64,000 bases of DNA from Alkalispirochaeta americana (GTDB lineage Bacteria; Spirochaetota; Spirochaetia; DSM-27196; Alkalispirochaetaceae): positions 124,001 to 188,000 of the forward strand of contig NZ_FTMS01000002.1 in the NCBI RefSeq assembly GCF_900156105.1, written 5' to 3'. The notes under the pieces were generated by a model. The model saw only the letters and a program-made list of their open reading frames with translations, had not been told where the DNA came from and did no database searches. A program made the position numbers and the translations under genes. This document shows positions 44,894 through 54,480 of this stretch, piece after piece (position 1 is the first letter of the stretch; each line of letters begins with the position of its first letter).

Positions 44894-47428
44894 GTGAGAG
44901 CCGGAAGAATACAACCCCAGCAGGATCTGTTTCGTGAGCTCAATGAGGCAGAACAGCCTGGGCGATATATAGGAGGCGAGTTTGGCTCCATAAAAAAACC
45001 CGACGCTCCCTTTCGGATCGCCCTGGCTTTTCCGGATCTTTATGAAATTGGCATGTCCAATACGGCTATCAAAATCCTCTACGGTCTTCTGAATCAAATC
45101 CCCCAGGTATCCTGCGAGCGTGTTTTTGTGCCCGCTCCCGATTTTGAGGTTGCCCTTGAGCGGCGTCAAATTCCTCTCTACACGCTGGAAACGGGATGCC
45201 CCCTGAATTCCTGTGATATGGTGGCAGTCTCCTTCTCCTACGAGCTTTTGGCGACGAATTTGCTGACTCTTCTGAAGTCGGGTCATATTCCGTTACACCA
45301 CCATAATCGGGGGGCGGGAAACCCCCTGGTTGTGATTGGCGGGCCTGGCGCAACCAACCCTGCTCCTTACGGGCGGTTTATTGAAGGAGCTTTTATCGGG
45401 GAAGCCGAAGAGGGGTTCATCGAGTTAGCAGAAAAACTGGCAACCCTGAAAAGCAGCGGGGCCTCGCGAGATGATCTGCTCCATGTCCTCCAGAGCGAAG
45501 AATCAGTCTGGTTCTCCGGGAAAACAACTGGCACCAGGAGAGCTCTCTGGAGAGGATTTTCCCTTCAGGAAGGATCGTTCTCTGCAAAACCGGTGACACC
45601 ACCTCCTGCTTTCGGTGCGGGTTTTCCCGTGCCGTCGATTCCTGTTGTGCAGGATCACGGCGTTGTCGAGATTATGCGGGGCTGTCCGCAGGGGTGCCGA
45701 TTTTGCCATGCCGGGGTCTATTACCGACCCTATCGGATGAAAGGCATAGAGCAGATTCTCCGTGAGGCTGATTGGCTTGTTCATACCCTGGGGTACCGGG
45801 AGATATCTCTTTCGTCGCTCAGCAGTGGGGATTATGGCCCTCTCCAGGAAATGATGGGCGCACTGAACTCCCGATACAGGGGGTTAGGGGTAAGTTTGCA
45901 ACTTCCTTCGCTCAGGGTGGATTCTTTTACCTTACCTATTCTCGAGCAACTGAGCACTGTCCGTAGAGCCGGGCTTACCTTTGCCGTAGAGAGTGCTGGT
46001 GAGGAGCATCAGACCTGGACAAACAAACGGGTCCCCCTGGAGAAAATTATTTCTATTGCCCGGGAGGCACGAGCCAGGGGTTGGAGACGGGCAAAACTCT
46101 ATTTCATGATTGGCCTGCCTGGTCCGGATCCAGCCCGGGAAGCCCAGGGGATCGTAGAGTACGTCTGCCAGCTACGCAGGGCCGTCCCGATGGAATACAT
46201 TGTGAATGTAGGAACCTTTGTTCCAAAACCCCACACACCCTTTCAATGGGAAGCCCAGCTCGATCCAGAAGAAGGGATAAAACTTTTTCGTGAAATTCGT
46301 TCAGGTCTGCCCCGGGGAACCAAGCTGAAAGCGCACGATCCCTGGATGTCCTGGCTTGAGGGGGTGCTTGCCAGAGGCGATGATCGGGTAGGGGAGGTGA
46401 TCGAAAGCGCCCATAACCAGGGGGCTCGCCTGGATGCGTGGACTGATTATTTGCGTCTTGATATCTGGAAAGAGTGTGTTTCTCAGGTCCCCGGAAGCGA
46501 TCGAGGTGTTCAGGCTTTTTCCCTTGATGAATCCCTCCCCTGGAACAGGATCGACCTGGGGATTTCTTCGGGCTGGCTCAAAAAGGAGCATTTGCGGGCG
46601 CGGAAGGCAACCCTGACAGAACGGTGTCTCCCGGATTGCCAGGATCGCTGCGGTGTCTGCAGGACCGACACAAAGGTGGCTCATTTGGCATCGCCCGAAA
46701 CCGAACCAGCAGCAGTGTCTGTTCCAGATACTGAAACCCCAAAAGCACAGGCCGTGGCAATTGCTCCGAAAACAGACCCTGAGCAGGGGCGTAGCCATCA
46801 ACTCCTCCTGGCTTACACCAAGCAAGGAAGCGCGGCTTTCCTGCCTCACCTCGCGGTGGTTCGCACGTTCGAGCGCTTATGGTACCGCCTGGGTCTTCCG
46901 GTGGAACTTTCTCTGGGGCATCACCCCAAACCAAAGATGAGTTTTGGGCAACCACTTCCTATCGGAATCGAGAGCCTCGACGAGATAGGGGTGGTCAATT
47001 TACAAAAAAATGTACAACTTGAGGAATTTTCTGATCGGCTCTTTGATTCATCGCTTCTCCCGGAGGGTTTGAAAATCCTGAAAGCGCTTACTCTCCGGCA
47101 CGTTCAGAATGAGTCGCGAATTCCTGCCCCCATGCAGCTCTATAATGCAGCGCTCTTTCTGGTCTGGGTTGAAAGCCGGAGCAGCCAGGCTGTTCTGGAA
47201 CAATTCCTGGAGGGCTGTGCAAGAGAAGGAGGGGTTATCAGAGGCCAGGAGCCGCTGAAGGCAGAGGTTTTATTGCCCAGGGAAGCTCCTGGTTTCGGGC
47301 GTCTCCTCAAGGAATGTGGCGGGAGAGGAATCATCAGGGGGCGTCGATTGGCATCTCTGGCCCCCCAGGGAGAAGCGTTGTTTGACTGGTACCGAAGCCG
47401 CGAAGAGAATTATGCCGAACCTCGCTGA
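44894..47428 (+). CDS. B12-binding/radical SAM protein (TIGR03960) fused to DUF2344 (TIGR03936) domain
   Basis: 844 residues, GTG start after GGAGGCAGGAGG. Residues about 40-230 form a cobalamin-binding-like domain without an obvious lower His ligand. The radical SAM motif RGCPQGCRFCHAG has Cys264, 268 and 271 (C-x3-C-x2-C). A small Cys set stands at about 578-593 (CLPDCQDRCGVC). The C-terminal 220 residues, from LLLAYTKQGSAAFLPHLAVV to KPKMSFGQPLPIGIES, are the DUF2344 partner, often a separate gene. The reaction is unknown; it may modify RNA or protein. It follows rodA by 67 bases. Confidence 0.88.
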   Translation: MRAGRIQPQQDLFRELNEAEQPGRYIGGEFGSIKKPDAPFRIALAFPDLYEIGMSNTAIKILYGLLNQIPQVSCERVFVPAPDFEVALERRQIPLYTLETGCPLNSCDMVAVSFSYELLATNLLTLLKSGHIPLHHHNRGAGNPLVVIGGPGATNPAPYGRFIEGAFIGEAEEGFIELAEKLATLKSSGASRDDLLHVLQSEESVWFSGKTTGTRRALWRGFSLQEGSFSAKPVTPPPAFGAGFPVPSIPVVQDHGVVEIMRGCPQGCRFCHAGVYYRPYRMKGIEQILREADWLVHTLGYREISLSSLSSGDYGPLQEMMGALNSRYRGLGVSLQLPSLRVDSFTLPILEQLSTVRRAGLTFAVESAGEEHQTWTNKRVPLEKIISIAREARARGWRRAKLYFMIGLPGPDPAREAQGIVEYVCQLRRAVPMEYIVNVGTFVPKPHTPFQWEAQLDPEEGIKLFREIRSGLPRGTKLKAHDPWMSWLEGVLARGDDRVGEVIESAHNQGARLDAWTDYLRLDIWKECVSQVPGSDRGVQAFSLDESLPWNRIDLGISSGWLKKEHLRARKATLTERCLPDCQDRCGVCRTDTKVAHLASPETEPAAVSVPDTETPKAQAVAIAPKTDPEQGRSHQLLLAYTKQGSAAFLPHLAVVRTFERLWYRLGLPVELSLGHHPKPKMSFGQPLPIGIESLDEIGVVNLQKNVQLEEFSDRLFDSSLLPEGLKILKALTLRHVQNESRIPAPMQLYNAALFLVWVESRSSQAVLEQFLEGCAREGGVIRGQEPLKAEVLLPREAPGFGRLLKECGGRGIIRGRRLASLAPQGEALFDWYRSREENYAEPR

Positions 47429-47440
47429 GTGCAAGGGGCG

Positions 47441-48340
47441 TTACTCGGGCGGGCTCTCTTTCTTTGCTTCTTCCCAGAGGAGATCAAGTGTCTCCAGGTC
47501 GCAATCTTCCATGGAACGATTCTCCCGGGACAGGCGCTCCTTTATCCAGGAAAAGCGGGCAAGAAATCGCTCGTTTGTTCCAGCCAGAGCAACCGAGGGG
47601 TCGGTCTTTGTTTTCCGGGCAAGGTTTACAACGGAAAAAAGGAGATCTCCCACCTCGGATTCTATGGACAAATTGTCCCGGAAGGAAGATCCCTTCGCAG
47701 AAGCCTTCTCAAGAGCCTCTTCCAGCTCCAGGATCTCTTCCCGGATCTTTGCAATAACCGGAGCAGGGTTATCCCAATCAAACCCCACAGAGGCAGCTTT
47801 TTTCTGAATCTCCCAGGATCGTTCCAGAGGAGGCAGGCCCGGGCTTACTTCAAGGGCGCAGGCTGATTTCTTTTCCTCTTCAACCTTTATTTTATTCCAA
47901 AGGAGGGCCACCTGGGCGGCATCGGAAGCGTCATCGGCGCCAAAAATGTGGGGGTGACGGCGGAGAAGTTTTGCTCCGTTTTCCAGGAGGATCTCCCTGA
48001 ACGAGGGTCCTCCCTGGCGGTGTAGGGCATCGGCCATAAGCATGGTTACCAAAATTACATCGCCCAGTTCTTCGCTCACTAATTCGAGTGATTCAGGAGT
48101 TTCCTGATCGACCAGGGCATCGTTGATCGCTGCCAGCACCTCAAAGGATTCTTCTACAATAAAGCGTCGCAAGCTTTGGAGTGTTTGCTCTCTGTCCCAG
48201 GGGCAGCCATCGGGAGCCCGCAGGCGACGGATAATCGCTGCGTACCGGGAGAACAGAAGGCCTTCATCATGATCAATCCATTCCTCTGTCTGAGGGTCCA
48301 GAGGGAGATCTGCGGTGGTGTTCCTTGATTTTTCCTTCAT
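47441..48340 (-). CDS. mazG: MazG nucleoside triphosphate pyrophosphohydrolase
   Basis: 299 residues, two MazG-type helical domains. The first has LRAPDGCPWDREQTLQSLRRF, EESFEVLAAI and EELGDVILVTMLMADAL (Glu-x-x-Glu..Glu-x-x-Asp metal motif). The second has KIREEILELEEAL and ESEVGDLLFSVVNLAR. It hydrolyses (d)NTPs to monophosphates, cleaning the nucleotide pool or lowering ppGpp. It converges with the radical SAM gene, stops 12 bases apart. AGGGAG lies upstream of the ATG. Confidence 0.95.
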   Translation of the reverse strand: MKEKSRNTTADLPLDPQTEEWIDHDEGLLFSRYAAIIRRLRAPDGCPWDREQTLQSLRRFIVEESFEVLAAINDALVDQETPESLELVSEELGDVILVTMLMADALHRQGGPSFREILLENGAKLLRRHPHIFGADDASDAAQVALLWNKIKVEEEKKSACALEVSPGLPPLERSWEIQKKAASVGFDWDNPAPVIAKIREEILELEEALEKASAKGSSFRDNLSIESEVGDLLFSVVNLARKTKTDPSVALAGTNERFLARFSWIKERLSRENRSMEDCDLETLDLLWEEAKKESPPE

Positions 48341-48379
48341 CCTGATTTGCTCCCTTTATTTTAACGTACAGCCATATCC

Positions 48380-48408
48380 ATATTACCCAACACCCCGGGG
48401 TTTCAAAA
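48380..48408 (-). promoter_or_regulatory. Possible mazG promoter
   Basis: TTTTGA (48403-48408), 17 bases, TAATAT (48380-48385) on the minus strand; the spacer contains the palindrome ACCCCGGGGT. The -35 match is weak. The rest of the 226-base gap holds only a small hairpin near 48537-48557, where the upstream gene ends. Confidence 0.3.
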
Positions 48409-48566
48409 CCAGCCCCGAGACCCTCGATGCAACAACTACCTCACCATCAATCACAATCAAGTAGACAGAATATTCATTATACGAAGTTGTTTTGGTGCGT
48501 AAATTTTCATTGTGGCGCCTTATCTTCTCCCAAAAGCACCCCCCGGAGAAAAATCCGGGTGATAAT

Positions 48567-48860
48567 TCAGTCATAATGATCTTTTCTCTCGCTCAGGAAG
48601 GCAAAGAGAGAAAGAACCATCGTAGCCGCGATGATGGGAGGGAAAATATTCAGAATCCCGTTGACCGAGCTGAGGTGCCGGATAATATCAGAGAAGAGAT
48701 AATCCACAAGGCCCCCTGCAAAGGTGCCGATGATGGCTACCACCAGGGCGCCCCAGAAGTTTCCTGCGAACCGTCGTTTGAAGCCGTAGACATAGACCAT
48801 TGCTATAGCAAGAGCAATAACAACATAGCTGAGTCCAACGGCAAGAATTACTGTTGTCAC
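48567..48860 (-). CDS. Small membrane protein of unknown function
   Basis: 97 residues from a GTG start. Three hydrophobic segments (about 4-27, 34-52, 70-88), with YGFKRRFAGNFWGALVVAIIG between. It resembles small transglycosylase-associated or phage-holin-like membrane proteins only in general shape; I do not recognise the family. The GTG follows a -10-like TACTAA by 7 bases without SD. Monocistronic. Confidence 0.62.
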   Translation of the reverse strand: MTTVILAVGLSYVVIALAIAMVYVYGFKRRFAGNFWGALVVAIIGTFAGGLVDYLFSDIIRHLSSVNGILNIFPPIIAATMVLSLFAFLSERKDHYD

Positions 48861-48867
48861 GCAGTCA

Positions 48868-48896
48868 TTAGTACCACAGAAGCGAAAAAATGGGAA
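48868..48896 (-). promoter_or_regulatory. Promoter of the small membrane protein gene, start codon 7 bases after -10
   Basis: Minus strand TTCCCA (48891-48896), a 17-base spacer ending TGG, and TACTAA (48868-48873), then seven bases to the GTG at 48860. TGG before the -10 makes it extended. Confidence 0.45.
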
Positions 48897-48953
48897 GTTT
48901 CTGGTGGGCTTCTTCAGATATCCCGGGGATACCTGATCCGGATCAATCCCTGG

Positions 48954-49823
48954 TCAATCCTTTGGCTTAATCTCGCCGTAGTCGACCATGCGCAGGGGCT
49001 CGCTGAAAAAGGGCTGAAAGTTTGCATCCCTGCCCCGGGCGATTACATAGATAACGAGATAAAGCGTGTCCCCGGCGTTTCCTGTCTGGGCAACGGCCTG
49101 TCCCACGTCGTGGTCGCTGGCGGCGTAACGCGAAGCGTTCCAGAAACCCGCTGCACCTGTATCGTGATCGGTAATATCGCCCCCCAGCTCCTGGGGGCGC
49201 AGCACATGACGACGCCGCAGCCTCGCCACGAGCAGGCCCTCGCTATCGCCACCACGCAATTCGATCTCTGTCTCCCGTTCCAGAGCTCCCTCCTGATTAC
49301 CCCGTAAATCGGGGTCTCTCAGGTCCAGATAGAAGCGGGAATTCCCGCTCACATCACCTTTCGTTATGTGGGCCGCGTCATCGTCGTAGGTTTTCCCGGG
49401 CCGCAAGGCCACAGCCCGGCGAAATCCCCGCTGGGAGAGCCTGGTCGTCCCCGGAGGTCTGGGCGTGCGCTCTATAAAGTCCTCGTCGGAATCAATAGTG
49501 CCCGTTGACTCGTTATAGAGTTTGTACCAGATATCGTAGCCTAAAAAGAAATTATTGTTATTATCGGTATCATGACTAAAAAAAAGTATAGTCCCGTCAG
49601 TTCCGGGCGAATCAGCTCCCGGAGCCCGGGGCGGCGCGAGATACTCCGTGGTTGGCAGGCCGCAGGAACCAAACCACCCTGCCCCCAGCCACACCAGGAG
49701 AACCGCTGCCACGGTGGCGGCGGAAAGGCCGGAACCCGCGGGCGATCGGGTTCCCCGCGAATCAGGATCGTCCAGAGACCACGCTCCCGGGATCAAGCCC
49801 TTCAGGAACATCAATGAGCTCAT
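48954..49823 (-). CDS. Lipoprotein of unknown function overlapping the cyclase gene
   Basis: Up to 289 residues. A hydrophobic segment (about 33-52, LSAATVAAVLLVWLGAGW) ends FGSC, a relaxed lipobox, followed by GLPTTEYLAPP. The body has strand-rich blocks (TILFFSHDTDNNNNFFLGYDIWYKLYN, FYLDLRDPDLRG) and ends in FFSEPLRMVDYGEIKPKD. The N-terminal 20 residues share DNA with the end of the cyclase gene in another frame, so the start (49823 or ATG at 49811) is uncertain; no good SD is seen. It is last in the long minus-strand cluster. Confidence 0.68.
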   Translation of the reverse strand: MSSLMFLKGLIPGAWSLDDPDSRGTRSPAGSGLSAATVAAVLLVWLGAGWFGSCGLPTTEYLAPPRAPGADSPGTDGTILFFSHDTDNNNNFFLGYDIWYKLYNESTGTIDSDEDFIERTPRPPGTTRLSQRGFRRAVALRPGKTYDDDAAHITKGDVSGNSRFYLDLRDPDLRGNQEGALERETEIELRGGDSEGLLVARLRRRHVLRPQELGGDITDHDTGAAGFWNASRYAASDHDVGQAVAQTGNAGDTLYLVIYVIARGRDANFQPFFSEPLRMVDYGEIKPKD

Positions 49824-52182
49824 AGATCACCACGGGCTTGTTTTTCCCTTTTACACGGATATTGTCAAGCTCCCGGGCAATTATTTTGTCCCGGACCAGT
49901 CCGTAGGTGTGCTCGCTTATTATGACCCGCGTGGCATACTCCTTGTTGGTTCCCTCCAGGCGCGCCCCCAAGTTTACGTTATCACCCATCAGGGTGTAAT
50001 TCATGCGCCCCAGGCTTCCCATGTTTCCTACCGTCATAATGCCAGAGTTTATCCCGATTCCGATATTTATTCTTTTCTCTGGAGGCCATTCGCTGTTCAT
50101 CTGATCGAGCACCTGAAGCTGCTTGAGCGCTGACTTGCAGGCCAGGAGGGCATGGTCTTCCTGGGGAAGCGGGGCGCCCCAGAAACACATGATTTCATCG
50201 CCCACATATTTATCCAGCGTCCCCTGGTAGGCAAGAATCGTATCAGTCATGGCGGTCAGATAGAGGTTCAAATGATTTACCAGTTCCTGAGGAGAAAGGG
50301 ATTCCGAGAGAGTCGTAAACCCCCGGATGTCACTGAAGAAAACTGTTAACTCCTTGTCCACGCCTCCCAGTTCGGGAGGGCTTTGGAGAATTTCGGAGAC
50401 CACGGCCGGACTGACATACTTGCCAAAGACATCGCGAATGCGCCGTTTGTCCCGTTCTTCCCGGGTTACGCGATAGACCACCACTGATACGAAGCACAGC
50501 GCCATGGTCAGGGCCGGCGCAGCAAAGGCAATCACCACCGAGTTGAGATCAAAGGCGATCGTTGTGGAAAAGAAGAAAACCACGAGAAGCACCAGGGTCC
50601 CTGCCATGGCCCAGATAGTGGAGAACCATGCCGCCAGAAGCGCCACAAGAAGGCCCCCTCCTGCCAGAATCAGAGTATTCCCCCACCCCGGGAGATGATA
50701 GATGAAACGATCCATCAGAATGGTATTCAGAGCGTTTGCGTGGACTTCGACACCATACATAAGTCCGTAGGGAGTCATCTTTTCGTCATCGGCCATGCCC
50801 TGGGCAAAAGCTCCCACCATGACAATCTTGTTTTCCACAGCCCGTGTTGCAGGCCAGCTCTGGGGATCAGGATCGGGGATGCGCCCGGCGTATCCGTGAT
50901 AGGGCCGCACGGGAAAGGTCTGATAGCCGTCCCGGGCGGGGCTGGAACGACGTCCCATGTAGTTGATTCGCATGGCACCATCTTCGTCGATGGGGATGGC
51001 GATCTCTTCAACAGGACGGTACCGCGCCTCCTGTATTTCCTGGCCGTTTTCATCGATCACGGGAGGCCGGGTTTGTATACGGTAGGGCTCCCAGACTCCC
51101 TCCCGGGAGTTGAACGACTGGGGCGCAGGGATAACGATAGATTCTCCCAGGCGGACCTGGATATCATCCAGAGATTTGTTGAAATATTCCAGCGCCAGGG
51201 ACAGCGTAATGGCAGGGATAAACTGCTCCTGATGGTGGTGAAGCAGAAAGGTGTAACCGTCAAGATCGCCGTCACCGGTTGTGTCAATCGGCAGCCGGGG
51301 TGCTTCGGCGTCCAGACGGTGCAGGAGCGCTCGCAGGCGCTCTTCCGAGAGGGGCAAGGCCACATCGTGATCGTTCCCTGAACGATCGAACCAGATGAGG
51401 CGTTCAAAGGCATCCGGGTTAAGGGAGAGACTGCCATAATCTTCCAGAAGCGTATCAAATCGGTAGCTCTCAAGCCGTTCCGATACGCGGGCAATCATTG
51501 GTTGCCGACGGAGGATTCCATCGTGATCATCCCAGATATTCGCGTGGCCGTAGCCCCGCACCGCCCGGGCGTAGGGTTGAAGCGGCGCCTGGATACCAAA
51601 AAAGGATGGCATCCTGCTCCAGTCTCCCTGGACATTCTTGATCCTTCCCGCTGCCTGGAAGAGCGCCTCGTGACGGGCAAAATACTCCTGATAATGCTCC
51701 TGAAGCGGAGCTGATCGCTCAACGATCGTTTCGAGAAAGACCCGGTCATTATTCTGGATCGAGCGAAGCAGCAACGCATCGTCCACTGCACTCTCGCTGG
51801 GTTCAATAAAAAACAAGTCCAGAAAGAGGGCTCGCTCACGATTATCAGGATTGGAAACACGGGTGAAGGAGTCAATCAGATCGGCATGACGGCCCCGCGG
51901 GAAAGGCCATCTCCCAAAACGGGCCAATGTGGAGGGATCAATACCCACCAGAAGAATATCCGGTGAAATATGGGGGTTATGTTCGACCAGACTCACCCCT
52001 TCCTGAACACGCTCGCTCCGGAAGACCTGCCTCAAGGCGAAATGGCCATCCTGGACTCGCAGTTCAAGACGGTCAAGAACAGTGGTGGTGGCCTGAAGAA
52101 GAAGGATGAGTCCTATCACACCTGCGGCGATAGGAACCCAAAAAAAGGGGAAACGTGTTGAAGCGGCCCGTTTTGTCGCCAT
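49762..52182 (-). CDS. Class III adenylate/guanylate cyclase with CHASE2 sensor
   Basis: 806 residues. The ATG at 52182 has GAGAGGAG seven bases upstream; the frame extends 33 codons further without support. One N-terminal membrane helix (about 12-32), a large extracytoplasmic CHASE2 domain (about 40-450, with DILLVGIDPSTLARFGRWPF and VMVGAFAQGMADDEKMTPYG), a bundle of three helices, then a catalytic domain (about 610-790). The metal Asp residues are in FFSDIRGFTTLSE and DKYVGDEIMCFWG; TLMGDNVNLGARLEG carries the Asn/Arg transition-state pair. It probably makes cAMP in response to an envelope signal. Confidence 0.92.
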   Translation of the reverse strand: MATKRAASTRFPFFWVPIAAGVIGLILLLQATTTVLDRLELRVQDGHFALRQVFRSERVQEGVSLVEHNPHISPDILLVGIDPSTLARFGRWPFPRGRHADLIDSFTRVSNPDNRERALFLDLFFIEPSESAVDDALLLRSIQNNDRVFLETIVERSAPLQEHYQEYFARHEALFQAAGRIKNVQGDWSRMPSFFGIQAPLQPYARAVRGYGHANIWDDHDGILRRQPMIARVSERLESYRFDTLLEDYGSLSLNPDAFERLIWFDRSGNDHDVALPLSEERLRALLHRLDAEAPRLPIDTTGDGDLDGYTFLLHHHQEQFIPAITLSLALEYFNKSLDDIQVRLGESIVIPAPQSFNSREGVWEPYRIQTRPPVIDENGQEIQEARYRPVEEIAIPIDEDGAMRINYMGRRSSPARDGYQTFPVRPYHGYAGRIPDPDPQSWPATRAVENKIVMVGAFAQGMADDEKMTPYGLMYGVEVHANALNTILMDRFIYHLPGWGNTLILAGGGLLVALLAAWFSTIWAMAGTLVLLVVFFFSTTIAFDLNSVVIAFAAPALTMALCFVSVVVYRVTREERDKRRIRDVFGKYVSPAVVSEILQSPPELGGVDKELTVFFSDIRGFTTLSESLSPQELVNHLNLYLTAMTDTILAYQGTLDKYVGDEIMCFWGAPLPQEDHALLACKSALKQLQVLDQMNSEWPPEKRINIGIGINSGIMTVGNMGSLGRMNYTLMGDNVNLGARLEGTNKEYATRVIISEHTYGLVRDKIIARELDNIRVKGKNKPVVIYELIDVPEGLDPGSVVSGRS

Positions 52183-52214
52183 AAAAACTCCTCTCGGGCC
52201 GCTCCACCTACCCG

Positions 52215-52910
52215 TCAGGTATTCGAAGAGCCTCCCTGACTCGTGAGCCAGATTATACGGTTCTTGGCAAGTTTTGTCCAATTGCTTTCGGGGTGTTCTC
52301 CGGCAAGCTGGTTATAAAAATCCAGCGCATCATCGTAGGTTTTGAGCTCCTCCGAGAGGCGTCCCAGATTGAAGAGCGCCCTGGCCGTTTCTGCCGAGGG
52401 AGCTCCTTCTCCCCGGGCGATTCGAAGAAGTATTGCTTTTGCCTCTTCGAGATCCCCCTCTTCCTCGGCGGCGGCGGCAGCCGAAGCCAGGGCAGCTCCT
52501 GCCAAATGACTCCGGGGGAATCCATCAGCCAGCATGAGCCCCGTTTTTCGCGCTTCCGAGAACTGTTCCAACTCCCACTCCATGAGCATCAATACGTGCA
52601 GGGCCCGTAGCGCCCCGTAGCTCCGGGGATAGCTCGAGCGAACAGCTTCGATAGCTTCGCGGATTTCCCTTTCTGCCTGATCGTCACGCTCTTGCTGCCA
52701 GGAAATCCACGCTTCGGTGATCTCCTCTGCCTGGCGTGTGGCTTGCTCCTGCCGGTTGTGATGGATCTGGTAGGCCACCACAGAACCGAAAACCAGAACT
52801 ATCAGGCCAAGGGTAATACCAAAGATCAGTTTCCGGTGAGAGCCAAGATAGACCTTCAATGTCTCGGACAGTGAAGCTTTTTCACGATTCGTTTTTTTGT
52901 CATCTGCCAT
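52215..52910 (-). CDS. Membrane-anchored TPR protein (YfgM-like)
   Basis: 231 residues, GAGGAG before the ATG. A charged start (ADDKKTNREKASLSETLKVY) leads to one helix (about 28-48, LIFGITLGLIVLVFGSVVAY), then helical repeats (QAEREIREAIEAVRSSYPRS, YDDALDFYNQLAGEHPESNW). The layout, one N-terminal helix and a periplasmic TPR part, is that of YfgM/BamD-neighbour proteins. Partner unknown. Between a sigma54 activator and the cyclase, about 30 bases from each. Confidence 0.8.
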   Translation of the reverse strand: MADDKKTNREKASLSETLKVYLGSHRKLIFGITLGLIVLVFGSVVAYQIHHNRQEQATRQAEEITEAWISWQQERDDQAEREIREAIEAVRSSYPRSYGALRALHVLMLMEWELEQFSEARKTGLMLADGFPRSHLAGAALASAAAAAEEEGDLEEAKAILLRIARGEGAPSAETARALFNLGRLSEELKTYDDALDFYNQLAGEHPESNWTKLAKNRIIWLTSQGGSSNT

Positions 52911-52937
52911 AGGCGGGGTATCTCCTCATGAGTTGAT

Positions 52938-54452
52938 TCAGTTTTTTCGTTTCAGATCGAGATCTTTTACGAGCTTCGAAAGATAGGAGCGCTGAATGCC
53001 CAGTTCCTGGGCAGTAGCGGTATGGTTCCAGCTGTTTCGCTCCAGTGCTGCCCGGATGAACTGCTTCTTGAAAAGAGTAAGCCCCGTTTTGAGGCCCTTT
53101 CCCTGGTATCTTGAGGGTTCGGCGGTGTCGTGGCCCCGCAGCAGAAGGTCATCGGGATAAATTGTTTCCTGCTGACAGATCACCACGGCTCGCTCCACCG
53201 CATTCTCCAACTCGCGAACGTTTCCCGGCCAGTCGTAGGAGATCAACGCCTCCAGGGCTTCATCGGTAAAGCCACTGATCCTTTTGTTGGTCTCCAGAAC
53301 AAAACGACGGAGAAAAAAATAGGCCAGTTCGATAATATCTTCCCGACGCTGCCGCAAGGGGGGAATGGTGAGGGGCAGCACGTTCAGCCGGTAGTAGAGG
53401 TCGCTGCGGAACTCTCCTGACTCGACGAGTTGCTCTATCTTCTTGTTTGTGGCGGTAATGATTCGGACATTAACCGTTATCGATTCGCTGGAGCCCAGAG
53501 GCTCAAAGGTCTTTTCCTGGATAACCCGAAGCATCTTTGCCTGAAGCAGCAATGGCAGGTCGCCTATCTCATCGAGAAAGATCGTTCCCTTGTCAGCTAC
53601 TTCGAAGCGCCCCCGCCGGTCCGATACGGCGTCGGTGAAAGCTCCTTTGACGTGACCAAAGAGTTCGCTTTCCAGGAGTGTGGGCGGCAAGGCTGCGCAG
53701 TTTACCCGGATAAACGGTTGCTGTGCCCGCTGCGATCGCAGATGAATCTGCTCGGCGATAAGCTCTTTCCCCACGCCACTTTCGCCCAGGATAAGAACGG
53801 TGCTGTCAGTAGGCGCGATTCGATCGACCAGGCTTAGTTGTTCGTCCATCTCCGGGCTTTTCCAGACCAGCGTGTGGTATCCCTGATCGGTATTCACCTG
53901 ATCCCGCAGGACGTCAACCTGATCCCGGACTTTCTGGAACGTTCGGGCGTTCTGAACAGCCATGGCTGCCTGGTTTGCAAAAATTTCCAGCCACTCCAGG
54001 TCGTCCTGATCAAAGAGTTTGTTTCCTTTTTTATTGAGGATCTCGATCACCCCGACGCACTGATCTTTAATGCGCATGGGAACAGCCAGAATGCTGTTGG
54101 TGGTGTAGCCGATTTGCTGGGCGATATCCCGGCGATGACGCGGATCGTCGCCGGTATCGTTCACAATGAGCGACCTGTTGTGCTGGGCAACCCATCCGGC
54201 AATGCCCTCGCCGATCTCCAGGGAAAATTTTTGCACCTGGGCTCCTTTGGAACCCAGGGCAACTTCAAAATAGAGTCGGTTGTTTTGGGAGTTGACCAGG
54301 AGAAGCGACGACGCCTCCCCTTCAGTCAGCCTGGTTGCAGACTCGACAATCCTCTTGAGCACCGCCCTGAGATCGGAAAAATCCGAATTGATCAGGGCGT
54401 TGATCTCTATGAGCGTTTGAAACCGTTCGAGATCGACCTGCGCCAGTTTCAT
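52938..54452 (-). CDS. Sigma54-dependent transcription activator with GAF sensor
   Basis: 504 residues: a GAF domain (about 20-165), an AAA+ domain (about 200-435) and a Fis-type helix-turn-helix (about 460-504). Walker A is GESGVGKEL, Walker B FLDEIGDLP, and R-finger region FRSDLYYRLNVL. The sigma54-contact loop reads GAFTDA where GAFTGA is usual. The HTH is ATAQELGIQRSYLSKLVKDL. NifA-like layout, no receiver domain, so a small ligand bound by GAF probably controls it. 28 bases after rpsA. Confidence 0.93.
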   Translation of the reverse strand: MKLAQVDLERFQTLIEINALINSDFSDLRAVLKRIVESATRLTEGEASSLLLVNSQNNRLYFEVALGSKGAQVQKFSLEIGEGIAGWVAQHNRSLIVNDTGDDPRHRRDIAQQIGYTTNSILAVPMRIKDQCVGVIEILNKKGNKLFDQDDLEWLEIFANQAAMAVQNARTFQKVRDQVDVLRDQVNTDQGYHTLVWKSPEMDEQLSLVDRIAPTDSTVLILGESGVGKELIAEQIHLRSQRAQQPFIRVNCAALPPTLLESELFGHVKGAFTDAVSDRRGRFEVADKGTIFLDEIGDLPLLLQAKMLRVIQEKTFEPLGSSESITVNVRIITATNKKIEQLVESGEFRSDLYYRLNVLPLTIPPLRQRREDIIELAYFFLRRFVLETNKRISGFTDEALEALISYDWPGNVRELENAVERAVVICQQETIYPDDLLLRGHDTAEPSRYQGKGLKTGLTLFKKQFIRAALERNSWNHTATAQELGIQRSYLSKLVKDLDLKRKN

Positions 54453-54480
54453 GTCACTTCGTCGACCAGGCTGCGTCTGG

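Noticed and set aside
48383..48574. 63-residue minus-strand frame between mazG and the small membrane gene
   Set aside because: Overlaps the stop of the membrane gene, lacks an SD and resembles nothing; the stretch is better read as a terminator/promoter region.
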